Source of the DNA: Lingula anatina
Lineage: Eukaryota > Brachiopoda > Lingulata > Lingulida > Lingulidae
Assembly: GCF_001039355.2 (NCBI RefSeq)
Contig: NW_019774626.1
Coordinates: 1-44,343 of the forward strand
Length of the DNA: 44,343 nucleotides
Direction of reading: 5' to 3'
Shown: positions 32,486 through 41,842 of the stretch, one piece after another
Numbering within the stretch: position 1 is the stretch's first letter
Layout: every line of letters begins with the position of its first letter
Translations under genes and position numbers: made by a program
The notes under the pieces: model-generated
What the model was told of the DNA's origin: nothing
Database searches by the model: none
The model's input: only the letters and a program-made list of their open reading frames with translations

Positions 32486-32693
32486 CTAAGTCTCCTCCAT
32501 CTTCTTTTCTTGATCGTCTCCTCTCCCCTCTGCCTTGGGCTCGTCGCCCCAGCCACTGAACAGGTCGTCCACATAGGAGCGCATCGGTGAGAGCAACGTC
32601 GGCTCGACATCGCCTCTGTGGTACCCAATGAGCTGTAATGGAACACGCTCGGATAAATCAAGGGGTGTTTTCACTGGTCGGACCAAGGTTTTG
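32486..32693 (-). CDS. Candidate terminal exon of an unidentified gene (copy 2)
   Basis: On the minus strand a good pyrimidine tract and acceptor (ccctttccacactttggtcaccttcttag) precede 208 bases open to a stop at 32486-32488. The reading is KTLVRPVKTPLDLSERVPLQ, LIGYHRGDVEPTLLSPMRSY, VDDLFSGWGDEPKAEGRGDD and QEKKMEET. It ends in a charged tail like a natural C-terminus and is more GC-rich than its flanks. The core is identical in copy 1. YVDD here is not a reverse-transcriptase site, since the surrounding RT motifs are absent. Upstream exons should lie to the right but were not found. Confidence 0.4.
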
Positions 32694-32894
32694 CTAAGAA
32701 GGTGACCAAAGTGTGGAAAGGGCCCAACAATACCTACGGCACAATGACGAAGACACAGCTTGAATTTTTTACTCGGTACGCTCAAACACCGTTCAGAAAT
32801 GCAATGGTATTTTCAGCAGTTCTTGAAAGGATATACCTTAGGTTGGGTAAAATGTGTTGTGATTTCTATGAAATTTATTATCATAATTATTATA

Positions 32895-33592
32895 ATTATT
32901 AATTCCCATAAAAGTGTATGTACAGAGTGTATGCCTTTAATGTACAGATGTACATATTTGACCCTTCCATTAGGTTTTTATTATATTAGCTTTCCATTTA
33001 GTCTTCAATATAACAAAACCAGCCTTCAGTGTGCGTGTGTGTTTGTGTGTGTGTGCGTGCAAACTGTAACACAATTTTAGCTGACACTACAAATTACTTC
33101 ATTACTTTAACGACATCTTTACCCAGCCCCGTCTCACGTTGTCTTCACTAACACAATTGGCTGATTTTTGTTGAGTCCGTCACAAACATGGTTGAGACAC
33201 CGAAGCCCGTGGCACATTTTTTTTTTTTTTTTTTTAATGAGCAAAGGTCGTTCACTTGAATTTTCTTCACAGTGGCAGATAGATTAGCGAAAAAAGGGGT
33301 ATGATAGAGAGTTAAGGGCCAACAAGAGTAAAGTACAAGTAGATTTAGCAAAGACATTATATTAAAAATAATCGCTTCATTCTTCGTTTAAAAGCAACAG
33401 CTGTCAGTCCTCATAAACGGATTAGGCGTTAACTAACCCTATACCCGCAGATTTTTTAGCTCAAACACCCATACTAACCACATAACCCGCGAATTGAGCG
33501 GCACACTGTAAATACATTTGCCACTGCACTCTTCCATTAAGTTTTCAACATATTAGCTTTCCATTTGGTTTTCAATATGACAACCGGCCTTC

Positions 33593-33632
<40 letters not shown>

Positions 33633-34062
33633 GTAACACAATTTTAGAGGAGTGGTAAACTCTCCCTACACATGTGCTGACACTTTGCAAATGTATTTAG
33701 CACTGCGCTCTTCCATTAGGTTTTCAATATATTAGCTTTCCATTTAGTATAATGTAACAAAACCAGCCTTCAATGTGTGTGTGTGTGTGTTTGTGTGTGT
33801 GTGTGCGTGCACGCCGTAACACAATTTTAGCTGACACTTAGCACCACCGGGCCAAGCACCGACCAATCCACGACCCAGGTACAGTTACAGTTTGCTTGAG
33901 TCCATTATAACACTATATCTTTTTTATCTACCGCTCAGTTTAAATAGCATGTCATCACCGCTCATGACTTACATGTATACATAACATCATTTCTGTAAGA
34001 ACATCAGTATCCGAGTGAAATTTAATTTTTCTATACAAATATTTCATACACCCTACATATAT
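32895..34062. repeat. Interspersed repeat family, unit 8
   Basis: Locus copy 2 version of unit 6 with the same block order, plus an internal tandem duplication of the (TG)n-containing block (33600-33632 and 33774-33808). Confidence 0.7.
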
Positions 34063-34540
34063 CTCACACACAGTACACTCTACTGGTTATTTTGTCGACG
34101 GCTGTTTTTATCACATTTTCTTTTCATATACCGCGTAGATTATGTTCTTTTCACGACATTAACTTTTACACTTAAATAGCTTTCAACACTACCCATCTTT
34201 ACTCCCTCAGCCCCGTCTCACGTTGTCTTCACTAACAGAATTGAGTGATATTTGTGGAGGCCGTCACAATCATGGTTGAGACAGCGTCATAAACGAGACA
34301 CAGCAGCCTGTGGCACATTTTGCTATGAACAAAGTTTGTTCACTTGAAATTTCTTCACAGTGGCAGATAGATTAGCGAAAATAAGGGTTGAAAAAGAGGT
34401 AAAGGTCAATAAGAGTAAAGTACGAGTGGCAAAGACATTTAAAAAATCGAAAGAATCACTTCTTTTATAAACAGGAGCTGCCGGGCAGACGAATAAACTA
34501 CTTACAAAGATCCACGCTCTTCCATTACGTGTTCAACATA
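34063..34540. repeat. Interspersed repeat family, unit 9
   Basis: Locus copy 2 version of unit 7: CTGGTTATTTTGTCGACGGC, TCACAATCATGGTTGAGACA and AACAGGAGCTGCCGGGCAGA in order. Confidence 0.65.
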
Positions 34541-34750
34541 TTAGCTGAGAGACAGATGGAAATACCCTGTTAATGACGTATTTCAAAGACATTTGGCCTT
34601 GAAATGGTTTAAATATAACGTGTGAAATTCAGTCAACAGCAGAAATACTTATTCCGCACAGTAGATCAACTTCACACAACGATTGTGGAAGTACTGGTTA
34701 AATGAGTGCTTGCTTACTGATCATGGTACTATACGTGCTAGTACAGCTAC

Positions 34751-35855
34751 ACGGTTCCTACATGTACGTTTGTTATATCATCAACATTTAATATAGCACT
34801 AGGTCTTCAAAGGTTGTTTATCAAATTTCATTTTTTTAAAGCAGAGCAAGAGGACCAGTGGTTTTTTTACTGTTGAATGATGCATGTTTTGTAGTAATGA
34901 TGATATAAGTATAAACAGACTGTTTGCCAATGTTTATTCATATTACAATAGAATAAATCATTCTACACAACAACAATACATTCCGGTCTCAATAACAAAA
35001 TGTCTCCATAATAAAATATTTCTGTACTGTATGCTATGAACGATTGAGTCATATCAGGGAATTATATCGGATATAAATTCCCTGGTCATATCAAGTACAA
35101 CACACATAAGAATGAGGTTTATTTGACGGGTGATGACTCGGTTGACTTATACTGGGTACATGACAACACAAAGCTAAGTACCGTCAGCTTCATGGCTCCT
35201 TCATGGTGTACATGTAGTATACACAGTATTTAATGAAGTTTCCTCCCAGATAGTTTAGGAAACACGTGTACCCTGCACCTCTCTTCCAGTGCCAACAGCT
35301 CACCTCACTCTCTGCTCATGTAAGAAATTACTGTCAATTCATTAAAAATCCAAAAGAATGGTTTGCCATTTTTAATGGAACAAAATAAAATGTCTTTTTT
35401 TTTCAGATATGAAGTAATAGTAAGTGGGATCTGCTGTATTTTAGACCTACATGTTAACTGTGAACTGAGCAGGAAAAAAGGCACATTTCTCACATCTGCA
35501 TGAAAACTAGCCAGCATTTACTTTGTCTTCTATTGTACAAAGCCTCAAGTTTACTTTATACAATTGTCTGTACCACTTAATTTCAGAAGTCTCACTAACT
35601 TTGTTTTCCTGTTGTCAACAACAGAAACACTACTCTGCTACTTCAATGTATACTAATCGCCTCTTCCAACGCTGATAAAACTTTAAAATAAATATGATCT
35701 AAAGAAAGGAGAATACCTGGCCAAAGCTGCAGTTTTGAAGCCATTCTTCAATGCTGCATTTCTGCATTTGTTTTAAAAGTCTGTGTAATTAACATTTTTT
35801 AAGTTGAAAGGTATAAATCTGCAGTCTAAATGTCAATACAAATATCTTCTGAAAA
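34751..35855 (-). other. Presumed 3' UTR and flank of NOM1
   Basis: No coding sequence. Minus-strand poly(A) signals (TTTATT on the plus strand) occur at 35118-35123 and 34932-34937. Either would give a 3' UTR of about 0.75-0.95 kb. Confidence 0.45.
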
Positions 35856-36137
35856 TTACAACTTCAATGAACTTTCACCAGCACTAAGTGCCCTTTTAGC
35901 AATACTGACCTTGACCTCAAGGTCATCCTTGTTTAAAAGTTCTTTATTCATTTTCCTAAGAATGAAGTGATCTAAAAACAGTTTCAATCCTTCACGAAGC
36001 ATGTGTAGCTTAGGAAAAGGCGCAATTCGTAAAAATGTTTCTTTCACAATGGTTTCATCATAGAGCGTCAGCAGACCAACAAGAACATCTTTCAGAAACT
36101 TGACCATACTTTTGTCCAACTCGGAAAACTCCACAAC
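35856..36137 (-). CDS. NOM1: NOM1 homologue, last exon
   Basis: Terminal exon of a nucleolar MIF4G/MA3-domain protein. Vertebrate NOM1 acts in the nucleolus, binds the helicase eIF4A3 and protein phosphatase 1, and is the counterpart of yeast Sgd1 in small-subunit ribosome assembly. The acceptor is ttctctctttcag. It reads VVEFSELDKSMVKFLKDVLV, then KLHMLREGLKLFLDHFILRK, and ends SAGESSLKL before TAA at 35856-35858. This follows human NOM1 (VVEFSELDKPRVRFL, LREGLKLFISHFLL) to the very C-terminus, so the end is complete. Confidence 0.93.
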   Translation of the reverse strand, partial: VVEFSELDKSMVKFLKDVLVGLLTLYDETIVKETFLRIAPFPKLHMLREGLKLFLDHFILRKMNKELLNKDDLEVKVSIAKRALSAGESSLKL

Positions 36138-37444
36138 CTGAAAGAGAGAAAGTGAATTTCATGAAATCTTCTCCAATGTTTCAGATAAAAAAAAAAACTT
36201 TTTAAAAAACACTGACAAAACATTCTGCTGTTTGTTATTACTTGAGCAGGGTGATGTCTTACTTGATTGTAAAACTGAAATATATATTATATTTGATAAG
36301 AATCGTCACTGAAAAAACTTTTACTTTGACCTTATGAGGTCATTTCAGGATCAATGCAATTTCTTGTTCAAGCTGTTAAAATTCATCTCCATTCTGGTGC
36401 ATTTGTAAGTATATATAATTTTTTGAAGTCATTAGAAATCAAGAAAAAAATCAGCATGCCTGAGTACAATTATCATCCCCTTTGAATATCTTAAATATCA
36501 TTTGTTTTGAATATTATGAATACAATTCATTCCCCTTGAAAATCATTTCCTTTGAATATATTTTCTAAATATGACACTGACAGACAAGCATTCTACCATA
36601 ACAAAAATGAAAGCTAGCCAGGAAAACAGGCAAGTATACTGACACTAAGACAAAAGTTACTCCCATTGTGGCATCTTAATATGAACAGGTAAATTCCAGT
36701 AAACATTGAAAAAAACAGCTGTGCCAAGTTTCCAGCCACTTGACCTCATGAACTGCCTCTACCTTCCAACATGTAACTGCTTCCTTCCAACCTAACTTCA
36801 CAAGTTCTCTATCTAAATCCTACGTTATGGTACATTTTCAGCTCTATTAAATCTGATGTTCAATTAAAATTATTATATCGCCTGGCACTAATGGGTGGGA
36901 AGCCACCGAATATATGATTCATAAAAAGGCAAAAGAGTAACTTTTATAAAAAATAATCCAATTTTATCAATTAAAGCTTGTTAGCAAATTTGTAGCAAAT
37001 CAAAAACACCTTTTCTCACCAATGGAGTGAATGACTCCAAAATACACGTAAGAAAAACAAAAAATGCAATAACTTTCACAAAAAATAATCTCATTAGTGG
37101 ATTTTCTAAAAAAAACAGCATTTTCCTAAACAACACATATTGGTACATTTTCATTAAAACAAAGAGCACCGATTAGCAGTGATAAGGTGAACAACAATTG
37201 ACAGCACTGGCATAGACAGGGATTCATACAATACATCTGTTATATTTATCATCTTTTTATTATTTTCTACCAACTCATCCCTGATTTTGAGAGGAATTAT
37301 CTATTTGCTGAATCAACAGCAACAGAATGCCAAAGTGAAACCCCTCTCCCCAAATGTCATAAAAATGAAGAAATGAAAATAAATGAATGGAAAAATAAAT
37401 GAAATAGTCAATTATAATCATACCAAATAATGTAAAGACCCTAC
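36138..37444 (-). other. NOM1 intron
   Basis: A 1307-base AT-rich intron between the last two exons, with GT at the right end and AG at the left. No gene, repeat or RNA recognised inside. Confidence 0.85.
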
Positions 37445-37576
37445 CTTGAATATAGACAAGGACAAGGCTTTGGTTGCCAGGAGATGAGCAATCATGGCTG
37501 CCAGGTTGGTAGCTGCTGTCTGGGTGACACTTGACATTGTCTTGAACTTGTCCCATAAACTGAACTGCAGGGTCAT
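37445..37576 (-). CDS. NOM1: NOM1 homologue, penultimate exon
   Basis: Exon of 132 bases (44 codons, phase 0 at both ends). The acceptor is catatttcag and the donor aag|gtaggg. It reads MTLQFSLWDKFKTMSSVTQT, then AATNLAAMIAHLLATKALSL and SIFK, the helical segment that follows the MA3 core in NOM1 (human MTFQFSIWDKFRDLE, LVAHLLKTKSLSLSILK). It joins VVEFSELD of the last exon. Confidence 0.93.
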
Positions 37577-37810
37577 CTGAAATATGCCACCACACAGCTA
37601 TATGACTTTGGTTATGAGGTCTGTCGTAATAAGATTTGAATTGCAAATCAAATTTGTCAAAAAAACTGGATAAATTACTTCATGTTGTAATTATAAATAA
37701 AAAAATAATTATTTATAATTATAATTTACCCAGTAATATTTACATCAGATGAATCTGATAAAAAATGTACAGATATAATAAGTAAATACAACAGCTAAAA
37801 TGGTGAATCA

Positions 37811-37914
37811 CTCTCCTGTCATATTCACAGAAATTCTGCAGCAGATAGGAGTAGAAAGTGTTGTCAATGCTTACCTCAAATCTCCTGTCATATTCACAAA
37901 AAAACACTGCTTAC
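37811..37914 (-). repeat. Partial duplications of the NOM1 exon end and donor
   Basis: Just inside the intron downstream of exon 37915-38079 lie two partial copies of the exon end. One (37871-37899) repeats GTGAATATGACAGGAGATTT plus the donor gag|gtaagca. The other (about 37811-37867) repeats about 55 exonic bases with several substitutions but without the donor. All are on the minus strand and in direct orientation. Confidence 0.85.
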
Positions 37915-38079
37915 CTCAAATCTCCTGTCATATTCACAGAACTTCTGCAGCAGGTAGGAGTAGAAGGCATTGTGGACTCTCTCCTGCACACAGCAGTCCA
38001 GAATCACATGGATAATCTCACGCTCTTGCTGGTGCTTCAGTCCTAACTGAAGGAGCTTCTCAAATGCATCAACAAAATC
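37915..38079 (-). CDS. NOM1: NOM1 homologue, MA3-domain exon
   Basis: Exon of 165 bases (55 codons, phase 0/0). The acceptor is ttataattgcag and the donor gag|gtaagc. It reads DFVDAFEKLLQLGLKHQQER, EIIHVILDCCVQERVHNAFY and SYLLQKFCEYDRRFE, the core of the MA3 domain that contacts eIF4A-type helicases. The human protein has DFLDAFEKLLKLGLKDQQEREIIHV here. The donor end is partly duplicated in the following intron. Confidence 0.95.
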
Positions 38080-38363
38080 CTGCAATTATAAAATAAATTT
38101 CAAAAGTATATACATTATCAAATATAAATTAACAGATAATAACAAATACAAAATGTTTATCTTTTATCATTATTATCATTACCTTCATCATTATTATCTT
38201 GTAAAGGCATATGGCTGCATGTGGTTCAGTAAAAGTTAGAGGCACTGGCAGACTCCAAATGCTTAGAGACCATACAGCCCCCCTCTCCCCCCCCTCCCCA
38301 AACCTGGTTAGCTTCCTATCTGTTATATTAGTTATTTAATCCCATGAGTGAAAAGAACCTTAC
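38080..38363 (-). other. NOM1 intron
   Basis: A 284-base intron with normal GT and AG ends. It contains a C-rich run (38280-38300). Nothing else seen. Confidence 0.85.
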
Positions 38364-38488
38364 CTCACTTGTCATGATAATACAGAAGATGTTTTTCCTC
38401 ACATCTGTATTCATTCTTTGTTTTCTAGCCAGCTCTAGAATATGACTGCTGACATCACTTAGAACGCTGGAATCCATTTTTGTTGGAG
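38364..38488 (-). CDS. NOM1: NOM1 homologue, exon before the MA3 core
   Basis: Exon of 125 bases. The acceptor is gttttgtag and the donor gag|gtaagg. It reads PTKMDSSVLSDVSSHILELA, then RKQRMNTDVRKNIFCIIMTS and E. ILELARKQRMNTD(V/I)R(K/R)NIFC is an almost identical stretch in human NOM1 and marks the start of the MA3 domain. The two leading bases complete an Ala codon begun in the preceding exon. Confidence 0.95.
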
Positions 38489-39034
38489 CTACAAAACAAT
38501 TCCACTGAAGCCATTTACAAGCAAATCATCAAACAACGTAATAATTTCTCTTTACAAAAATCCTATATATTTCCTTGTTATTTATAGTGTGTGTGTGTGT
38601 GTGTGTAAATAATACCTTATTTCATTTGATTATCATTAAATTTCAATTTGAAATTTTTATTATGCTGTTTTATTTTATTTTTTTAATTTCCAATTTTATC
38701 ACATATGAACCTTGTTCAACATAATTTAGTGGAGAAAGAAAAAGAGAGAGAGAAAAAGCTTTTTATAAAGTCTAACCCTTCCAATCTATTAACATCTCTC
38801 CCCACTAGTAAAAATTGTCTCCAGGACCTTCTCATTAACGGTTTCAAGTTTTAAATTTCAAATTTTATTCAAATGTATATGGAAGAAATCTAGTTACTAT
38901 TATGTATCTCTTATATACCAATGAATGTGATTAATCAATTTATCAATGTGTTCATTATTATCATTGTCTCACTGTCTCATTACAACTGAAACAACATTAC
39001 AACTGCCATTCCACTGCCCTCCCTCTGTACTCAC
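38489..39034 (-). other. NOM1 intron
   Basis: A 546-base intron with a short (TG)n tract at 38587-38606 and T-rich stretches. No gene recognised. Confidence 0.85.
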
Positions 39035-39154
39035 CAGCTTCTTGCTGTTCCATCTGCTTCCCACTCCAAGCTGAGCCTACAATCCACCATCGTCCGTGTT
39101 CCTCAGCATCCAGCAGATCCTGTAGAGATATCCTGAGCTGGGTGTCTGCTGTGC
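39035..39154 (-). CDS. NOM1: NOM1 homologue, linker exon
   Basis: Exon of 120 bases. The acceptor is tgtcttctccag and the donor ctg|gtgagt. It reads TADTQLRISLQDLLDAEEHG, then RWWIVGSAWSGKQMEQQEA. The GRWWIVGSAWSG motif is diagnostic of NOM1/Sgd1 proteins and links the MIF4G and MA3 domains. Confidence 0.95.
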
Positions 39155-39173
39155 CTGGAGAAGACAGCATGGA

Positions 39174-39502
39174 TTAGGAGCCAAACATAGCATGTATGAC
39201 AGGAGCTGGATTTAACACATGGGATAGGAACCAAACATAACACATGGGATAGGATCTGGAGTTAACACATGGCATAGGAGCCAAACATAACACATGGGAT
39301 AGGAGTCAAACTTTACACATGGGCTAGGAGCTGGACTTAATGCATGGGATAGGAGCTGTAGTTAAGCATAGGATAGGAGCTGGACTTAACTGATGGGATA
39401 GGAGCTGGAATTAGCACATGGGATAGGAGCTGGGGTTAACACATGGGATAGGAGCTGGGGTTAACACATGGGATAGGAGCTGCAGTTAACACATGGGATA
39501 GG
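39174..39502. repeat. Minisatellite in a NOM1 intron (about 22-23-bp unit)
   Basis: About 14 imperfect units of ACACATGGGATAGGAGCTGG (with GTTA or CAAA variants) in tandem. It lies 20 bases beyond the acceptor of exon 39035-39154 and fills most of the 455-base intron. Confidence 0.92.
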
Positions 39503-39609
39503 CATAAATACATGGACCATATCATCTACTGTCAATAGTGTATGCAGTTTGTGTTAAGTGCTTATATTTTTAATGGCATAATTTAGCATTTAGTTTAAAC
39601 CTGACCTAC

Positions 39610-39734
39610 CTCTCACATAATTCCTAAGTAATTTCTTCATATGCTCCATGTGACTGGGGTCATAGTTGGGAATGTTTCTCATGTTGTTGTTCTTAATGGC
39701 AAGGAGCACATCCAACATAAACTGAACTCTGGAT
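39610..39734 (-). CDS. NOM1: NOM1 homologue, end of the MIF4G domain
   Basis: Exon of 125 bases. The acceptor is tatttctag and the donor agag|gtaggt. It reads SRVQFMLDVLLAIKNNNMRN, then IPNYDPSHMEHMKKLLRNYV and R, matching human RIRFMLETMLALKNNDMRKI and PGYDP, the last helix of the MIF4G domain. Its first base completes an Arg codon begun AG in the exon whose end is repeated at 44067-44343. Confidence 0.95.
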
Positions 39735-41842
39735 CTAGAAATAACAATGTAATTATGATTTTTAAAATCACATGTGAAAAGGGAAAACAAAAGAACAAAT
39801 TTATTCATGTATATTTAATGATATCTAAAAAAGTGACCTTTATATTTCATAAATTACAAAAATAAACTGCTTTGATGGGTTGTAATAATTTCAACCTTCA
39901 CTAGAACATTTTTCTCTCCATTGGCAGCAAAGAGACCTATACCAGATGTAAAGAAATGATATGCAAACCTACATTTAAGCTTTAAGAAATGGTGATATGA
40001 AAAACAGCTAAAATTTCATGGTAAAATTTTTATGACACTTAAACTGGTTAAATCACCAACTGAAAATCTTGATAGGCATCAGCATAACAGTGCTTTGCGC
40101 CTGTGCATAGGACAATCTGTTACAGCTGAGTCCAGCCAATCTAAGCCACAAGTGACACAAAGGTAACCCCCTCATAGCAGTACATGAATAGAGATTACAA
40201 TCATGAGCTTAATAATTCATATAGTGACATCTGATGAACACTGATAAGCACTGTAACCAGTAGAATACACTTGAAGTACTGCTTAATATACATGAAGGTT
40301 CCTTTATCACCAGATGAGGCACCCTGCCTTAATCAACACTGACCCTGTCTGTATTTTAAAATGTCCAAAAGTTAAAAAAAAATTCATAAAAATAATCTGA
40401 TCATGCTGATTTTTTCTTATTTTTAAAGGATTTAGTCTTTTAAATTTTTGAATATCAGTCTTTAAGAAAATCTAAAGTAAAACAACTTTACATGTACGGT
40501 TTGGCATTAATAGAATGCCAGATAGTGCCAGATATACGTCATAAGTCATGGTAACTACCAAGAGAGACACAGTGATAGTTTTCTTTCTTTTTTTTTTTTT
40601 TTCAAGAAACTTCTGACACTGAAAAAAAAATTTTGCAGACTATAAAAAATGACTGTTACAGCTACATTAAAGCATGTGAAAGACACAAATTGACATCATA
40701 GTCAGTGCAAAAAAAACATCAAAAATTATTTTTAAAAACCATTATACAAAATAACATCTTGCAATACAATACACAAGCCTGAAGATATAATGACCTTAAA
40801 TGCATAACAGTAGTTCCATGGTCTTAGCCTTTGTTGGTTATAATGATTGTGGTAACCTAGATTTCTTTGGTCTGAGTCACAGCACATCCTGCAGAGCAGA
40901 GAGATGGTGATAGTCATACTTAACCAGGATACAAGCCATAAATTACAGATGACCCCAATGTTCACTGCACTGTAAGACTTAGTCCATAGTGTACCTACTG
41001 CTATCTTCAGCACAGGAGTTTAAAGAGTAGCTTTAAGAAGAGCAAGAGGCTGAGAGGAGTGTATTGACCGTCCACCTCAGACCATAGCATGAGCTGGTGT
41101 AAGTGATACACCTTATATACTTCACTGATTTACTGGTTTGTTGATGAATGGCTAAATAAAAACTTTACAGCACACTACTTTTAACCTGCCTTCATAGTAG
41201 GCTGCTTGACCACCATGCCAACAGCTACAGTAATGACTTAGATCTTTTCAATGGGGAAAATTATGAATTTTACAGATATTGTATTTTTTGAAGTCAAAAA
41301 TTCTTAAAGTTAGCAACAAAACTGATAAACAGGCTACCTTATAGTTCTATTGTATACAGAAAAAGCACTACAGATGCTACAAAGAAATATATTTTTAATG
41401 ATTTTAAAATTATGTATATGAAAAATTGTTAGTTTTTCCTCATTGAAAAGATCGAGTCACTACCATAATAACATTTACTGAAAAATACTATTTATATGAA
41501 ACAAAACAGAGTCTCACTTTGGAGGGAAAAAGTTCATTCATGCAGGTCTGCTGTCTCTGTATACTGACCAACTGGTGTAACAGGTAACATTACTTGGTCA
41601 AAATCTTATCTAAATTAGCACAATTTTTGAAATACAGGAATGTGACTTCAAAATTAACCTTTTGGTAAGATACTTCTATTTAATTTTTGCTGAATGATAG
41701 CATGGCCATTATTTGGCTTTCTAATTTACAATTATGCTGATTTGTAAAAGGTTTGTTTAACTTACTTTTCACCCATTTCAGGTAATTCCAGCTGATGTAT
41801 TTAAACGTGTTCATATCAAGCACACATTGACCAACACAAAAT
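39735..41842 (-). other. Large NOM1 intron, proximal part
   Basis: AT-rich intron of the minus-strand NOM1 gene. No NOM1 exon is found here. A plus-strand AG at 41780-41781 after a pyrimidine-rich acttttcacccatttcag could be the acceptor of a 5' UTR exon of the nested LRR gene. The minus-strand ORF 40732-41013 has no recognisable domain. Confidence 0.55.

Larger units (their letters stand above)
31040..34750. repeat. Locus copy 2 of the segmental duplication
   Basis: Second copy of 25088-30608. It starts one base after a single N (31039), the mark of a contig join. The upstream promoter and signal-peptide exon are not repeated. It contains an extra tandem segment of about 190 bases at 33645-33835 (a second TG-containing block) that copy 1 lacks. 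It may be an allelic contig placed in tandem and not a true duplication. Confidence 0.85.

Noticed and set aside
32486-32693. YVDD in the minus-strand exon as a reverse-transcriptase active site
   Set aside because: No neighbouring RT motifs (no upstream LPQG-type region, no downstream G-x-x-L-x-W), and the frame ends 27 codons later in a charged tail.
40732-41013. Minus-strand 93-codon ORF in the large NOM1 intron as a missing NOM1 exon
   Set aside because: It does not resemble the MIF4G domain, and the exon ends at 39734 and 44067 already join in correct phase and sequence.
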